Shown in pieces: positions 56,368 to 64,000 of a DNA stretch of 64,000 bases. Every line of letters starts with the position of its first letter. Positions within the stretch are counted from its first letter, which is position 1. The stretch is from DASSFZ01 sp035283185 (lineage in GTDB: Bacteria; Chloroflexota; Anaerolineae; Fen-1058). The stretch is from NCBI GenBank assembly GCA_035283185.1, contig DATEUJ010000017.1, forward strand, positions 1 to 64,000, written 5' to 3'. The translations under genes and the position numbers were made by a program. Below the pieces are notes generated by a model that saw only the letters and a program-made list of their open reading frames with translations, was not told the DNA's origin and searched no databases.

Positions 56368-57720
56368 ATGTCATCGCCTCGCATTTTCCGCGCTGTGGAC
56401 GCCGAATTCGTTCTTCGCACGTCGGCAGAAGGTTTCTCGTCGGCCATCGCCGGCCTGAGCAATGTGGGCAAATCGGCGCTGCTGCGCACGATCTGCTCGC
56501 CCGGAGTGCTGGCGCAGGCGTTGGGCGAGCGAGCCGGCGAGTTCGTGTTCATCTACGTCGACTGCAACCTGATGCTCACGCTCACACCGCAGGGCTTCTA
56601 CGAGGTTACGCTGCGGGCGGCGCTGGACGCGCTCCGGCGCATCGGCGCGCCCGGTTCGATCGCCGCGCAGTTAGACGATCTCTATCGGACGATCGTCCAG
56701 CCGCCCAGCGAGTTCGCCGTGCCGCTCGCGTTCAACGACGCGATTGACGCGCTCAGCCGCAATCTCGATCGGAACATCGTATTTCTGTTCGACGAGTTTG
56801 ACGAGCCGTTCGCGCGGCTCGACAGCCGTGTCCTGCTCAACCTCCGCGCGCTGAGCGACAAATTCGGCAGACGGCTGAGCTACGTCGTGGCGACCACGGC
56901 GCCGCTCAGTGCGCGCAGCGTCGACAGCGACGTGAGCGAGTTTGTCGAGCTGTTCGTCGGCCAGCAGCGCACGCTCGGTATGCTGAGCGACGGCGAGGCG
57001 CGGGCGCTCGTCTCCGAATGGACTGCCGTGGAGGGCGCGGCGCTCCAGCCGCACGAGATCGATTTCGTCGTCGAGCAGGCCGGCGGACACGCCGGGATGA
57101 TCCAGGCCGTCACGCGCGTCGTCCTGGCGCTGGTCACCGGCGCGCCCGACAGCGCGCGCGGCCAGGCGCTGGCGCTGGCGAGCCAGCGTCTGGAAGACGA
57201 TCAAGTTGCCCGCGCCGAATGCAGCAAGCTGTGGAGCCAGTTGAGTGACGACGAGCGGCACGCTCTCATCGATCTCGTGCTCGATTCGAGGGCCAGCATC
57301 GATCCGGCTTTGCTCGCCGCTTTGTGCGAGAAAGGCGTTCTCGTCGGCGAGCCGCCGCGCGTGTTCGGACAGCACTTTGCAGGCTTCGTGCGCCGCCAGC
57401 GGCGCGCGCGCCAGGCGGCGCAGTCCGGCGTGTGGGTCGACGTGGATGCCGGCGAGGTGACGGTGGATGGGCGCCAGGCGCCAACGCTCACCGACCTGGA
57501 GTACCGTCTCTTGCTGCTTTTGTGGGGACGTCTGGATAAGCTGTGCGACAAATATCAGATCGTCGAGAGCGTCTGGGGACAAGACTACATCGACGAGGTT
57601 GACGATGCCCGCATCGAGAAGCTGGTCAGCCGCCTGCGCGCCAAGCTCGAGACGGACCCGACAAATCCACGGTATTTGCTGACAGTGCGTGGGCGCGGCT
57701 ACAAGCTCGTCGGTGTGTAA
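56368..57720 (+). CDS. ATPase fused to an OmpR-type winged helix
   Basis: 450 residues. An N-terminal P-loop NTPase (about 1-250) has Walker A GLSNVGKS (29-36) and Walker B NIVFLFDEFDE (about 133-143), with a sensor-like SYVVATTAPLSA, resembling AAA/STAND ATPases. The C-terminal about 100 residues are a winged helix of the OmpR/PhoB type (TLTDLEYRLLLLLWGRLD, then RIEKLVSRLRAKLE and VRGRGYKLVGV). There is no receiver domain, so DNA binding would be governed by the ATPase rather than by phosphorylation. It stands 67 bp after the cluster and 156 bp before the poly-GAF gene. Confidence 0.85.
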   Translation: MSSPRIFRAVDAEFVLRTSAEGFSSAIAGLSNVGKSALLRTICSPGVLAQALGERAGEFVFIYVDCNLMLTLTPQGFYEVTLRAALDALRRIGAPGSIAAQLDDLYRTIVQPPSEFAVPLAFNDAIDALSRNLDRNIVFLFDEFDEPFARLDSRVLLNLRALSDKFGRRLSYVVATTAPLSARSVDSDVSEFVELFVGQQRTLGMLSDGEARALVSEWTAVEGAALQPHEIDFVVEQAGGHAGMIQAVTRVVLALVTGAPDSARGQALALASQRLEDDQVARAECSKLWSQLSDDERHALIDLVLDSRASIDPALLAALCEKGVLVGEPPRVFGQHFAGFVRRQRRARQAAQSGVWVDVDAGEVTVDGRQAPTLTDLEYRLLLLLWGRLDKLCDKYQIVESVWGQDYIDEVDDARIEKLVSRLRAKLETDPTNPRYLLTVRGRGYKLVGV

Positions 57721-57745
57721 ATGCAATCCTAACTGAATTGAAAGG

Positions 57746-57773
57746 TTGTCCCACGCCCGATCCGGGCTATAAT
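57746..57773 (+). promoter_or_regulatory. Promoter of the poly-GAF gene
   Basis: TTGTCC 57746-57751, 16-bp spacer, TATAAT 57768-57773, about 100 bp before the start. Confidence 0.6.
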
Positions 57774-57876
57774 CCCCTTACTGAATGAAACGCGGCCACC
57801 GATCAGCCGCCGGCTAACGGCATTCCCCTTCCAGGCTCGTCTGTGCCGCCCGTCACAGGCAGGAAATTGCGAGCGT

Positions 57877-60800
57877 ATGGCATCCCCTATTCAGCTCCTG
57901 CTGGTTGAACCTGACGACGCAAACCGGCGGCGTATTCATCGAGCGCTGCGCGGGCGCGCGACGCGCTTTCGTATTACCGATGCACCCAGCCTGCAAGATG
58001 CGCCGCAGCGCCTCAGAGGCGCCCGGTACGATATCGCATTGGTCGATTTGGATGGCTGGCCCCGTCCGTTCGACGGGCTTGACCACCTTCTTCGTTCCGC
58101 GCCTGACCTGCCTGTCGCCGTGCTCTCGCGAAACAACCACGCTGCAGAAGCGATCCGGCGCGGCGCGTGTCGCTTCGTCGCGAAGACTGAGCAGGACCTG
58201 GCGCTGCTCCACTCGACACTCGCCGCCGTGGTCGAGCAAGCGAAGGAGCGCACCCGGACACAGGCTCAGTTGAAACAGCTTCAGTTGTCCGATGCGCGTT
58301 ATCGCCTCCTGCTCGACCATGTCGCGGAAGCCTTGCTCCTGTGCGGCAGCGCGGGCGACATCCTGCATGTGAATCATGCGGCGGAAAAGCTGCTGGATCG
58401 GCCGGCGCAGGCGCTGATCGGCGCGCCGTTCGCGCGGCTCCTGTCGGGACACTCGCCATCTGCACTCCGCGACTGGGCTGGCTCACATCCCGTTCGCGTC
58501 GTGTTGCATAAACCCACCATCCCTGTGGAGGTTCGCGTCACGCCGCTGGCATTCGAAGATAGCTCCGTGTTTCTGGTTAAACTGCGAGACCTTCAGCGCG
58601 AGGAGCGATCTGAACGGCTCCTGCAGGCGCTGAGCCGCGCGTCGGCGGCCATGCAGGGCGCGCTGACTCCGCAGGACGTGCTCCGCGCGGCGGGCGAGCA
58701 GTTGCGTTCCATCGGACTGATTCTGTCGGTCTTCCGCTATCTGGATGACGAGCATGCCGTCGTGATGATTCACACGGAGCTTGGCCGGCGAGTCCTCTCG
58801 CAGGCCCGGCGCATGCTCGGATTTGACCCGATGGCCTATCAGGCCCGGGTGGATTCGTCACCGGTTCTCCAGTCGATTCTTTCCAGAGATTCGCCTGTGG
58901 TCCTCTCGGACGCGAACCAGGTCGTACGCGAATTGCTGCCGCGTCGCCTCAAGCGGTTGGCCGACCCGTTGGCGAAGCTCCTCAACTACGAGGAGCAGTT
59001 CGGCCTGCGCTTGACTCTCGCCGGAGAGACGTATGGATTGATTATGGTCGGTTATCCTCACGGCCATCTCGTGCCAGAGGATCAGCCGATTATCGAAGCC
59101 TTCGCCGTCCAGATTCAAGCGGCGCTCGAACGATCGCAGCGATTTGAAGTGACGCAGTCCCGGCTGGCCGATCAATTGCAGCAGCTCACACGGCTCGTGC
59201 GAGTGGGCGAGCAGATGCAACTGCGCCAGCCTCTCGACCGGCTGTTGGATGCGATCTGCGGCGCGATTTGGGAAAGTCTGAAGTGGGGCCAGGTGATCGT
59301 CTGGTTGTCTGAAGCACGATCCGCAACGATGTCGCCGGTAGCCGTGCGCGGCGTATCGCCAAAGAGCGCTGCCTGGCCGGGGGGTCTCGACGAGAAGATC
59401 TGGCGACGCAGCGAGTACCGCGTCGGGCGCTGCTACCTCGTGGCGGGCGGCGATCCTGGCGCACAGGCGTGGCAGCCAGGCGACATGCTTGTCGCGCCGA
59501 TCGAAATCGGCGGCGCGCTGCTGGGCGCCATCCAGCTCGATCGACCGCAGAGCGGCCTGCGCCCGGCGCCGGACGACTTGACGGCGCTCGATCTATTCGC
59601 CAATCAAGCGGCTGTCGCGATAGAGAACGCGCAGTTGTACGTGCAGGCAGGCGATAGGTTGAAGCGACGCGTCGACAACCTGACGTCGCTGACCACATTG
59701 AGCGCGGTGGTCGATCAGGGCGATCTGCGCGCTTCGCTCGAGCAGGCGCTTTACCAGGTGCTACGCGTGTCAGGCATGGATGCGATCGACATCTCGCTGC
59801 TGGATTCGGCGACGGGCGAACTGCGACCCTACGTCTGGCGCGGTCTGTCCGACGCGTTCTGGGAAGAGGTGAAGACGTCTCCGACGCGCATCGGCGAAGG
59901 GGTTGGCGGGCGCGCGCTCGCCGCCGGCAGCGCGATCGTCGTGACCGAGGTGCCGACCGACCCACGCGTTCCCTACCGCGACAGCCTGGTGCGGGAGGGT
60001 GTGGAGACCGTCGTCGGGATCGGGTTGGCCGGGCGCGCGCCGGTCGGCGCGATGACGCTGTATGCGTACGAAGCGCGTCAGCTCGGAGACGAAACGCTCG
60101 ACTGGCTCACCGTGGCCGGTCGCCAGATTGCGCTGTCGATCGAAAACAACCGTCTCATCGATGCCACGAGGCGCCGCCAGCGGATGGCGGAGGCCGTGCG
60201 CGAAGTCAACGCGGCCGTGGCCTCCAATCTGGAGCTTGACTCTGTGTTGGCGACCATTCTGGATCAGGCCAGCCGGGTCGTGCCCCATAGCTCATCCTGC
60301 ATCATGCTGGCGGAGTCCAACACGCTGCGAGTGATCGCCGTGCGCGGGCTGGTCGATCCGGGAAACGTGATCGGCCGCGCCTTTCCGCGCGACGATCGGA
60401 ACCCGGCCTGGCAGGCCGTCGTGAGTCGCGAGGCGCAGCTCGTCACCGATATCCGGGCCGCGGATGGAAGGTCCAACGGCGTCCTCGATGGAAGCGCTCA
60501 GTCGTGGATCGGCGCGCCGTTGATCGTCCGCGACGAAGTGATTGGACTGCTCGCGCTTCATCACCACCAGGCGGGATTCTACACGCAGGAAGACGCGCGC
60601 AACGCGTCGCTCATCGCGCAGCAAGCTGCGGTGGCGATCGACAACGCGCGGCGCTTCGAGATCGAACACGCGCGCTCCGAGCGCCTTCGACTGCTCAACG
60701 ATCTGGGCCGCGAGCTGGTCGTCGCGCTGGATCGGGACACCATTGTGCGGCAGGCAGTCAAGCAGATTGCAGGCCGGTTTGGTTACAGGCACGTCGCGGT

Positions 60801-63800
60801 GTGGTGGCTCGACCCGGCGCTGAACGAGCTGGCGCCGATCGCGCGCAGCGACGAGCGCCGGCACGAGCAAGAAGCGCAATCGATGGCGCATCTGGCCGTC
60901 GGGCGTGGCATCGTCGGCCAGGCCGCCGCGACCCGGCAGACTTACGTGACCGGCGACGTCGACGCCGATCCGTACTACGTGGTCGACCCTTCGACTACGC
61001 TCAGGGTCGGCCCTGCCGACGCCAGCACCCGCTCCGAGATCGGCGTGCCCTTGCGCATTGAAGAGCGTATCGTCGGCGTGCTCGACATCCAGAGCGATCG
61101 CTCGAATGCATTTAGCGCAGACGACGTGATCATTCTCGAGACGGCGGCCAGTCAGATCGGCGCGGCTTTGGCGATCGCCGAGCTTTATCAGGAGACGCAG
61201 GCGCGCGCCGGCAATCTGTCCTTGCTATTCGCGGCCAGCCAGGAGCTGGGCAGCAGTCTCGACAGCGATCAGGTGTTCGGCCGCCTGGCGCAGTGGATTG
61301 TGACCGCCGTCGAGGCGACCAGCGCCCGCGTTTACGTGTGGGATCTCCAGACCAACGTAGGGCGCCTGCTGGCGCAGTACGTGGGCGCTCGCGCCAGCGC
61401 TGGCGAGCGCCAATCGCGTGTGGGTGTGGAGCAAGACCTGGGCGGGCTTTCGATCCTGGTCACGGCGATGAAGGAACACCGCTGGACGGTTTATGAGACC
61501 ACCACGGATCACGACGCGATCGACGCGGCGCTGCGCGAGGTTCTGCGCGCAGGTGTTGTGCACAGCGCGCTGTATCTCCCTCTCGTCGTGCGCGAGCGAC
61601 CGATCGGCTACGTCGAGATTTGGGAGACCGGGAGAATCCGCTCCTGGACACCGGATGAGGCATACGTGTGTCAGACGATTGCCAACGTGGCAGCCAGCGC
61701 GATCGACAACGCTCGCTTGTTCGAGGTCGAGCGCCAGCGTCGAAAGGTGGCCGAAACGGTGCGCGAGCTGGCGGCGGTCATCAGTTCGTCGCTCGAGCCG
61801 CAGGCGATTCTCGAGTCGCTGCTCGATCGGGCCGCCGAGCTGATTCCGTACGATTCGGCGGCTGTCTTCATTGCGCCGGGCGAGCTATCGGCTACGGGGG
61901 CCGAACTCTCGGGGCAGTTACGCATCGCCGTAAGCCGAGGCATGCCGGCGGAGGCGCATGACTCGCCGCCGGGCTTGGCCGAAGAGGTGCTCCGCACGCG
62001 GCGGGTATCGATCTGCGCCGACGCACGCGAAGGGGGGGAGCGGGGCGCGGCGCATGGCCCTTCGGCGCTCCCCCCTTCGGAGGTCGCCTCACTCCCCCTC
62101 GCTTTGCTCGGGGTCGGGGACTTCGCAGGGCAAGCCCTCGATCACGTGCGCGGTTGGCTGGGCGCGCCGCTCGTCGTCAAAGGGAGCGCGATCGGCGTGC
62201 TGACATTCGACAGCCGAACCCCCGCCCGGTATCGCCGCGAGCACGCCGAGATCGCGGAGACGATTGCCAACCATGCGGCCGTGGCGATTGAGAACGCGCA
62301 GCTCTACCAGGAGGCGCGGCAGCGCGTAGCCGAGCTGGAGACCTTGCAGGCCGTCAGCCTGGAGATGATCCAGTCTCTGGATGCCAGGCGCGTCTCGCAG
62401 GCCATCGCCGACGGCGCCCTGCGCCTCCTCTCCGCGACGGTGGTTCACCTGTTCAGCTTCGACGCGGAAACCGATAAGGTGGAGTTGGTGGCCTTCTCGA
62501 CGGCGCCTGGCTTCAAGGAGGTCGGGCGGCCTACGCCGCGCCGCGAAGGCATGACCATGCGCATTGCTCACAGCGGCCAGGCTGTCGTGATCAACGATCC
62601 GCAGAACGATCCGGCTTTCGGGCCCATCACGCGTGCGACAGCCGAGCAGGGAGCGAAAGCCCTGGTCGGCTTGCCGCTCAAGGTGCGTGAGAAAGTGCTC
62701 GGCGTGATGAACGTGCTCTTTCACGCTCCACACATCGTCGTCGACAACGAAGTCCGCATCTTGGGGCTGTTGGCCGATCAAGCCGCGACGGCGCTCGAAA
62801 ACGCGCGCCTCTTCGAGGGGGAGCAGAAGCGCCGCGTCGCGGCCGACGTGCTGCGCGAGATTTCGGGTGTGCTGACGAGCACGCTCAATCTGGGCGAACT
62901 GTGCGAGCGCCTGTTCGATCAGATCGCGCGCGTCATCCCCTACGCCAGCGCTGCGGTGACGCTCGTCGAAGCATCGCGTCACCTGCGGATTATCGCCGGC
63001 CGCGGCTTTCAGCAGCCCGCGCAGATTATCGGCAGGACGCTGGCACCCGGCGACGCCAGCCTCTCGGGCCGCGTCATCGATGCCCGCGAGCCGCTCGTTG
63101 TGGAGGATGTGCAGCAACTCGGCAACTGGGAAGTGCTGCCGGGCATGGAACGGGCGCACGGCTGGATGGGCGCGCCGCTCATTGCGCGCGACCAGGTGAT
63201 CGGCACTCTGTCGGTGGACCACGAGCAGGCCGGCATCTACCGCCGGGAGCAGGCGGAGTTGCTCGGCGTGATCGCGAACCAGGCCGCGGCGGCTATCACG
63301 AATGCGCGGTTGTACGAGCAGGCGCTCGAGCGCGAACGGTTCGCCTCGGCGCTGGGCCGCACCAGCCTCGCGATCATGTCTTCCCTGGAGCTTGACGAGG
63401 TGCTGGAGCAGATCTGCCGTGAGAGTGCGGGCGCGTTCAACGTGGACAGCGGACTGGTGTGGCTGGCCGAAGGCGATGATCTGGTTGGCTTCGCGGGGCA
63501 TGGGCCTGCGCGTGAGGGCTTCGTCGGCGTGCACGTCGGGCTTGGCGATGCGTCTATCCTTGGGGCGCGTGTGCTGGCCGAGCGCCGGGGTGAGTATATC
63601 AATTATGCCGAAACCGACCCGCGCGACAATCGCGAGCTGATTCACAGGATGGGTCTCAAGTCGCTGTTGGGTGTGCCGATGGTCCAGGACGATGCGCCCA
63701 TCGGCACACTGGTCGTCGGCGATTCCGTTCGGCCTGACCCCTTCTCGGCTGCCGATATCGAGCGCGCGCAGGTGTTGGCCAGCCACGCCGTGATCGCGAT

Positions 63801-64000
63801 CGAGAACGCGCGCCTGTTCCAGGCCGAGCAGCGCCGCGCGCGCCAACTGGCGCTGGTCAATCGCGTGGGGCTGGATATCACGTCCATCCTCGATCTGGAT
63901 CAGTTGGCGCAGACGGTGGTCGAGGAGATTCGCGGCGCGTTCGGCTACTACCACGTGAGTGTGGTGACGATTCACGGCGGCGAGCTGGTGTGGCGAGCCG
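57877..64000 (+). CDS. Giant receiver-PAS-multi-GAF signalling protein, partial at the right edge
   Basis: Open from ATG 57877 (AGGAAA upstream) to the window end, at least 2041 residues. Residues 1-125 are a receiver-like domain (LLLVEPDDANRRRIHRAL, ALVDLDGWP, FVAKTEQD). A PAS domain spans about 135-230 (GDILHVNHAAEKLLDRPA). About ten GAF domains of 150-185 residues then run from about 255 to 1980, and an eleventh begins near 1985. Each ends with a variant of GVLxxxS, then QAAVAIDNARLFE. No kinase domain is reached; one could lie beyond the edge. Two short REP units are read in frame (60985-61012, 62029-62135). The reading frame was checked at several points and is continuous. Confidence 0.88.
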   Translation, partial: MASPIQLLLVEPDDANRRRIHRALRGRATRFRITDAPSLQDAPQRLRGARYDIALVDLDGWPRPFDGLDHLLRSAPDLPVAVLSRNNHAAEAIRRGACRFVAKTEQDLALLHSTLAAVVEQAKERTRTQAQLKQLQLSDARYRLLLDHVAEALLLCGSAGDILHVNHAAEKLLDRPAQALIGAPFARLLSGHSPSALRDWAGSHPVRVVLHKPTIPVEVRVTPLAFEDSSVFLVKLRDLQREERSERLLQALSRASAAMQGALTPQDVLRAAGEQLRSIGLILSVFRYLDDEHAVVMIHTELGRRVLSQARRMLGFDPMAYQARVDSSPVLQSILSRDSPVVLSDANQVVRELLPRRLKRLADPLAKLLNYEEQFGLRLTLAGETYGLIMVGYPHGHLVPEDQPIIEAFAVQIQAALERSQRFEVTQSRLADQLQQLTRLVRVGEQMQLRQPLDRLLDAICGAIWESLKWGQVIVWLSEARSATMSPVAVRGVSPKSAAWPGGLDEKIWRRSEYRVGRCYLVAGGDPGAQAWQPGDMLVAPIEIGGALLGAIQLDRPQSGLRPAPDDLTALDLFANQAAVAIENAQLYVQAGDRLKRRVDNLTSLTTLSAVVDQGDLRASLEQALYQVLRVSGMDAIDISLLDSATGELRPYVWRGLSDAFWEEVKTSPTRIGEGVGGRALAAGSAIVVTEVPTDPRVPYRDSLVREGVETVVGIGLAGRAPVGAMTLYAYEARQLGDETLDWLTVAGRQIALSIENNRLIDATRRRQRMAEAVREVNAAVASNLELDSVLATILDQASRVVPHSSSCIMLAESNTLRVIAVRGLVDPGNVIGRAFPRDDRNPAWQAVVSREAQLVTDIRAADGRSNGVLDGSAQSWIGAPLIVRDEVIGLLALHHHQAGFYTQEDARNASLIAQQAAVAIDNARRFEIEHARSERLRLLNDLGRELVVALDRDTIVRQAVKQIAGRFGYRHVAVWWLDPALNELAPIARSDERRHEQEAQSMAHLAVGRGIVGQAAATRQTYVTGDVDADPYYVVDPSTTLRVGPADASTRSEIGVPLRIEERIVGVLDIQSDRSNAFSADDVIILETAASQIGAALAIAELYQETQARAGNLSLLFAASQELGSSLDSDQVFGRLAQWIVTAVEATSARVYVWDLQTNVGRLLAQYVGARASAGERQSRVGVEQDLGGLSILVTAMKEHRWTVYETTTDHDAIDAALREVLRAGVVHSALYLPLVVRERPIGYVEIWETGRIRSWTPDEAYVCQTIANVAASAIDNARLFEVERQRRKVAETVRELAAVISSSLEPQAILESLLDRAAELIPYDSAAVFIAPGELSATGAELSGQLRIAVSRGMPAEAHDSPPGLAEEVLRTRRVSICADAREGGERGAAHGPSALPPSEVASLPLALLGVGDFAGQALDHVRGWLGAPLVVKGSAIGVLTFDSRTPARYRREHAEIAETIANHAAVAIENAQLYQEARQRVAELETLQAVSLEMIQSLDARRVSQAIADGALRLLSATVVHLFSFDAETDKVELVAFSTAPGFKEVGRPTPRREGMTMRIAHSGQAVVINDPQNDPAFGPITRATAEQGAKALVGLPLKVREKVLGVMNVLFHAPHIVVDNEVRILGLLADQAATALENARLFEGEQKRRVAADVLREISGVLTSTLNLGELCERLFDQIARVIPYASAAVTLVEASRHLRIIAGRGFQQPAQIIGRTLAPGDASLSGRVIDAREPLVVEDVQQLGNWEVLPGMERAHGWMGAPLIARDQVIGTLSVDHEQAGIYRREQAELLGVIANQAAAAITNARLYEQALERERFASALGRTSLAIMSSLELDEVLEQICRESAGAFNVDSGLVWLAEGDDLVGFAGHGPAREGFVGVHVGLGDASILGARVLAERRGEYINYAETDPRDNRELIHRMGLKSLLGVPMVQDDAPIGTLVVGDSVRPDPFSAADIERAQVLASHAVIAIENARLFQAEQRRARQLALVNRVGLDITSILDLDQLAQTVVEEIRGAFGYYHVSVVTIHGGELVWRA

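Noticed and set aside
62089..63975. A 628-codon minus-strand frame near the right edge.
   Set aside because: It is antisense to the GAF array. The plus-strand frame from 57877 is continuous and carries repeated GAF signatures.

Overview
The window is GC-rich, densely coded bacterial DNA that most resembles Chloroflexota, probably Anaerolineae or a related class, and probably from a metagenome-assembled genome. This placement is inference. It rests on a T-box leader ahead of leuS, paired DUF3352 proteins, a large alpha-2-macroglobulin, an orphan MutL-like cluster with a DUF6754-type protein, Pro/Thr-rich surface linkers, and an unusual load of short degenerate repeats and REP-like palindromes. 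There is no rRNA, CRISPR array, complete insertion sequence or prophage. Two tRNA-Ala genes are present.

Layout. 1-3.8 kb (minus strand): an antitoxin-like fragment cut by the window edge, a CoA-binding protein, a histidine kinase with a cyclic-nucleotide sensor, and a receiver-glutaredoxin-thioredoxin reductase fusion that has lost its redox cysteines. 3.8-4.8 kb: a 117-bp MITE-like element with a perfect 9-bp target duplication, tRNA-Ala(CGC), tRNA-Ala(GGC), and a leucine T-box. 4.8-11.5 kb: two divergent leucyl-tRNA synthetases separated by a LiaF-like membrane protein, then an antitoxin and nucleotidyltransferase/HEPN debris. 11.5-15.2 kb: a KimA-type potassium importer and a CorA magnesium transporter, each behind a strong promoter and a long leader. 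The two leaders are homologous and share a base-paired core with compensatory changes; this is the best candidate for an undescribed regulatory RNA. 15.2-19.3 kb: Nudix hydrolase, glycosyltransferase, lipoprotein esterase, M20 peptidase. 19.4-28.9 kb: ribosomal protein S1, ClpC, RadA and two DUF3352 proteins. 29.3-29.6 kb: a BrnT fragment against an internally deleted response regulator. 29.7-38.8 kb: hydrolase-acyl-CoA ligase fusion, GreA, an Uma2 tail, a restriction-modification pair, a DUF697-like/ferrochelatase/LhgO operon, and an OmpR-type regulator. 39-47.2 kb: SIMPL-domain protein, a 2067-residue alpha-2-macroglobulin, Uma2, and a small membrane protein.

47.6-56.3 kb is a compact plus-strand cluster of eight genes: small protein, DUF6754-like, multi-pass membrane protein, zinc-ribbon protein with W-L repeats, another membrane protein, MutL-like ATPase, KOW-tailed protein, and an anchored surface protein. 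It looks like one functional unit at the membrane and I cannot assign its role. It is followed by an ATPase fused to a winged helix and by a giant receiver-PAS-poly-GAF protein (more than 2040 residues) that runs off the right edge.

A theme across the window is short repeats entering coding sequence in frame: both leucyl-tRNA synthetases carry them in the same two loops, and the glycosyltransferase tail, alpha-2-macroglobulin, zinc-ribbon protein and poly-GAF protein carry them too. A second theme is deletion-scarred toxin-antitoxin and nuclease genes.
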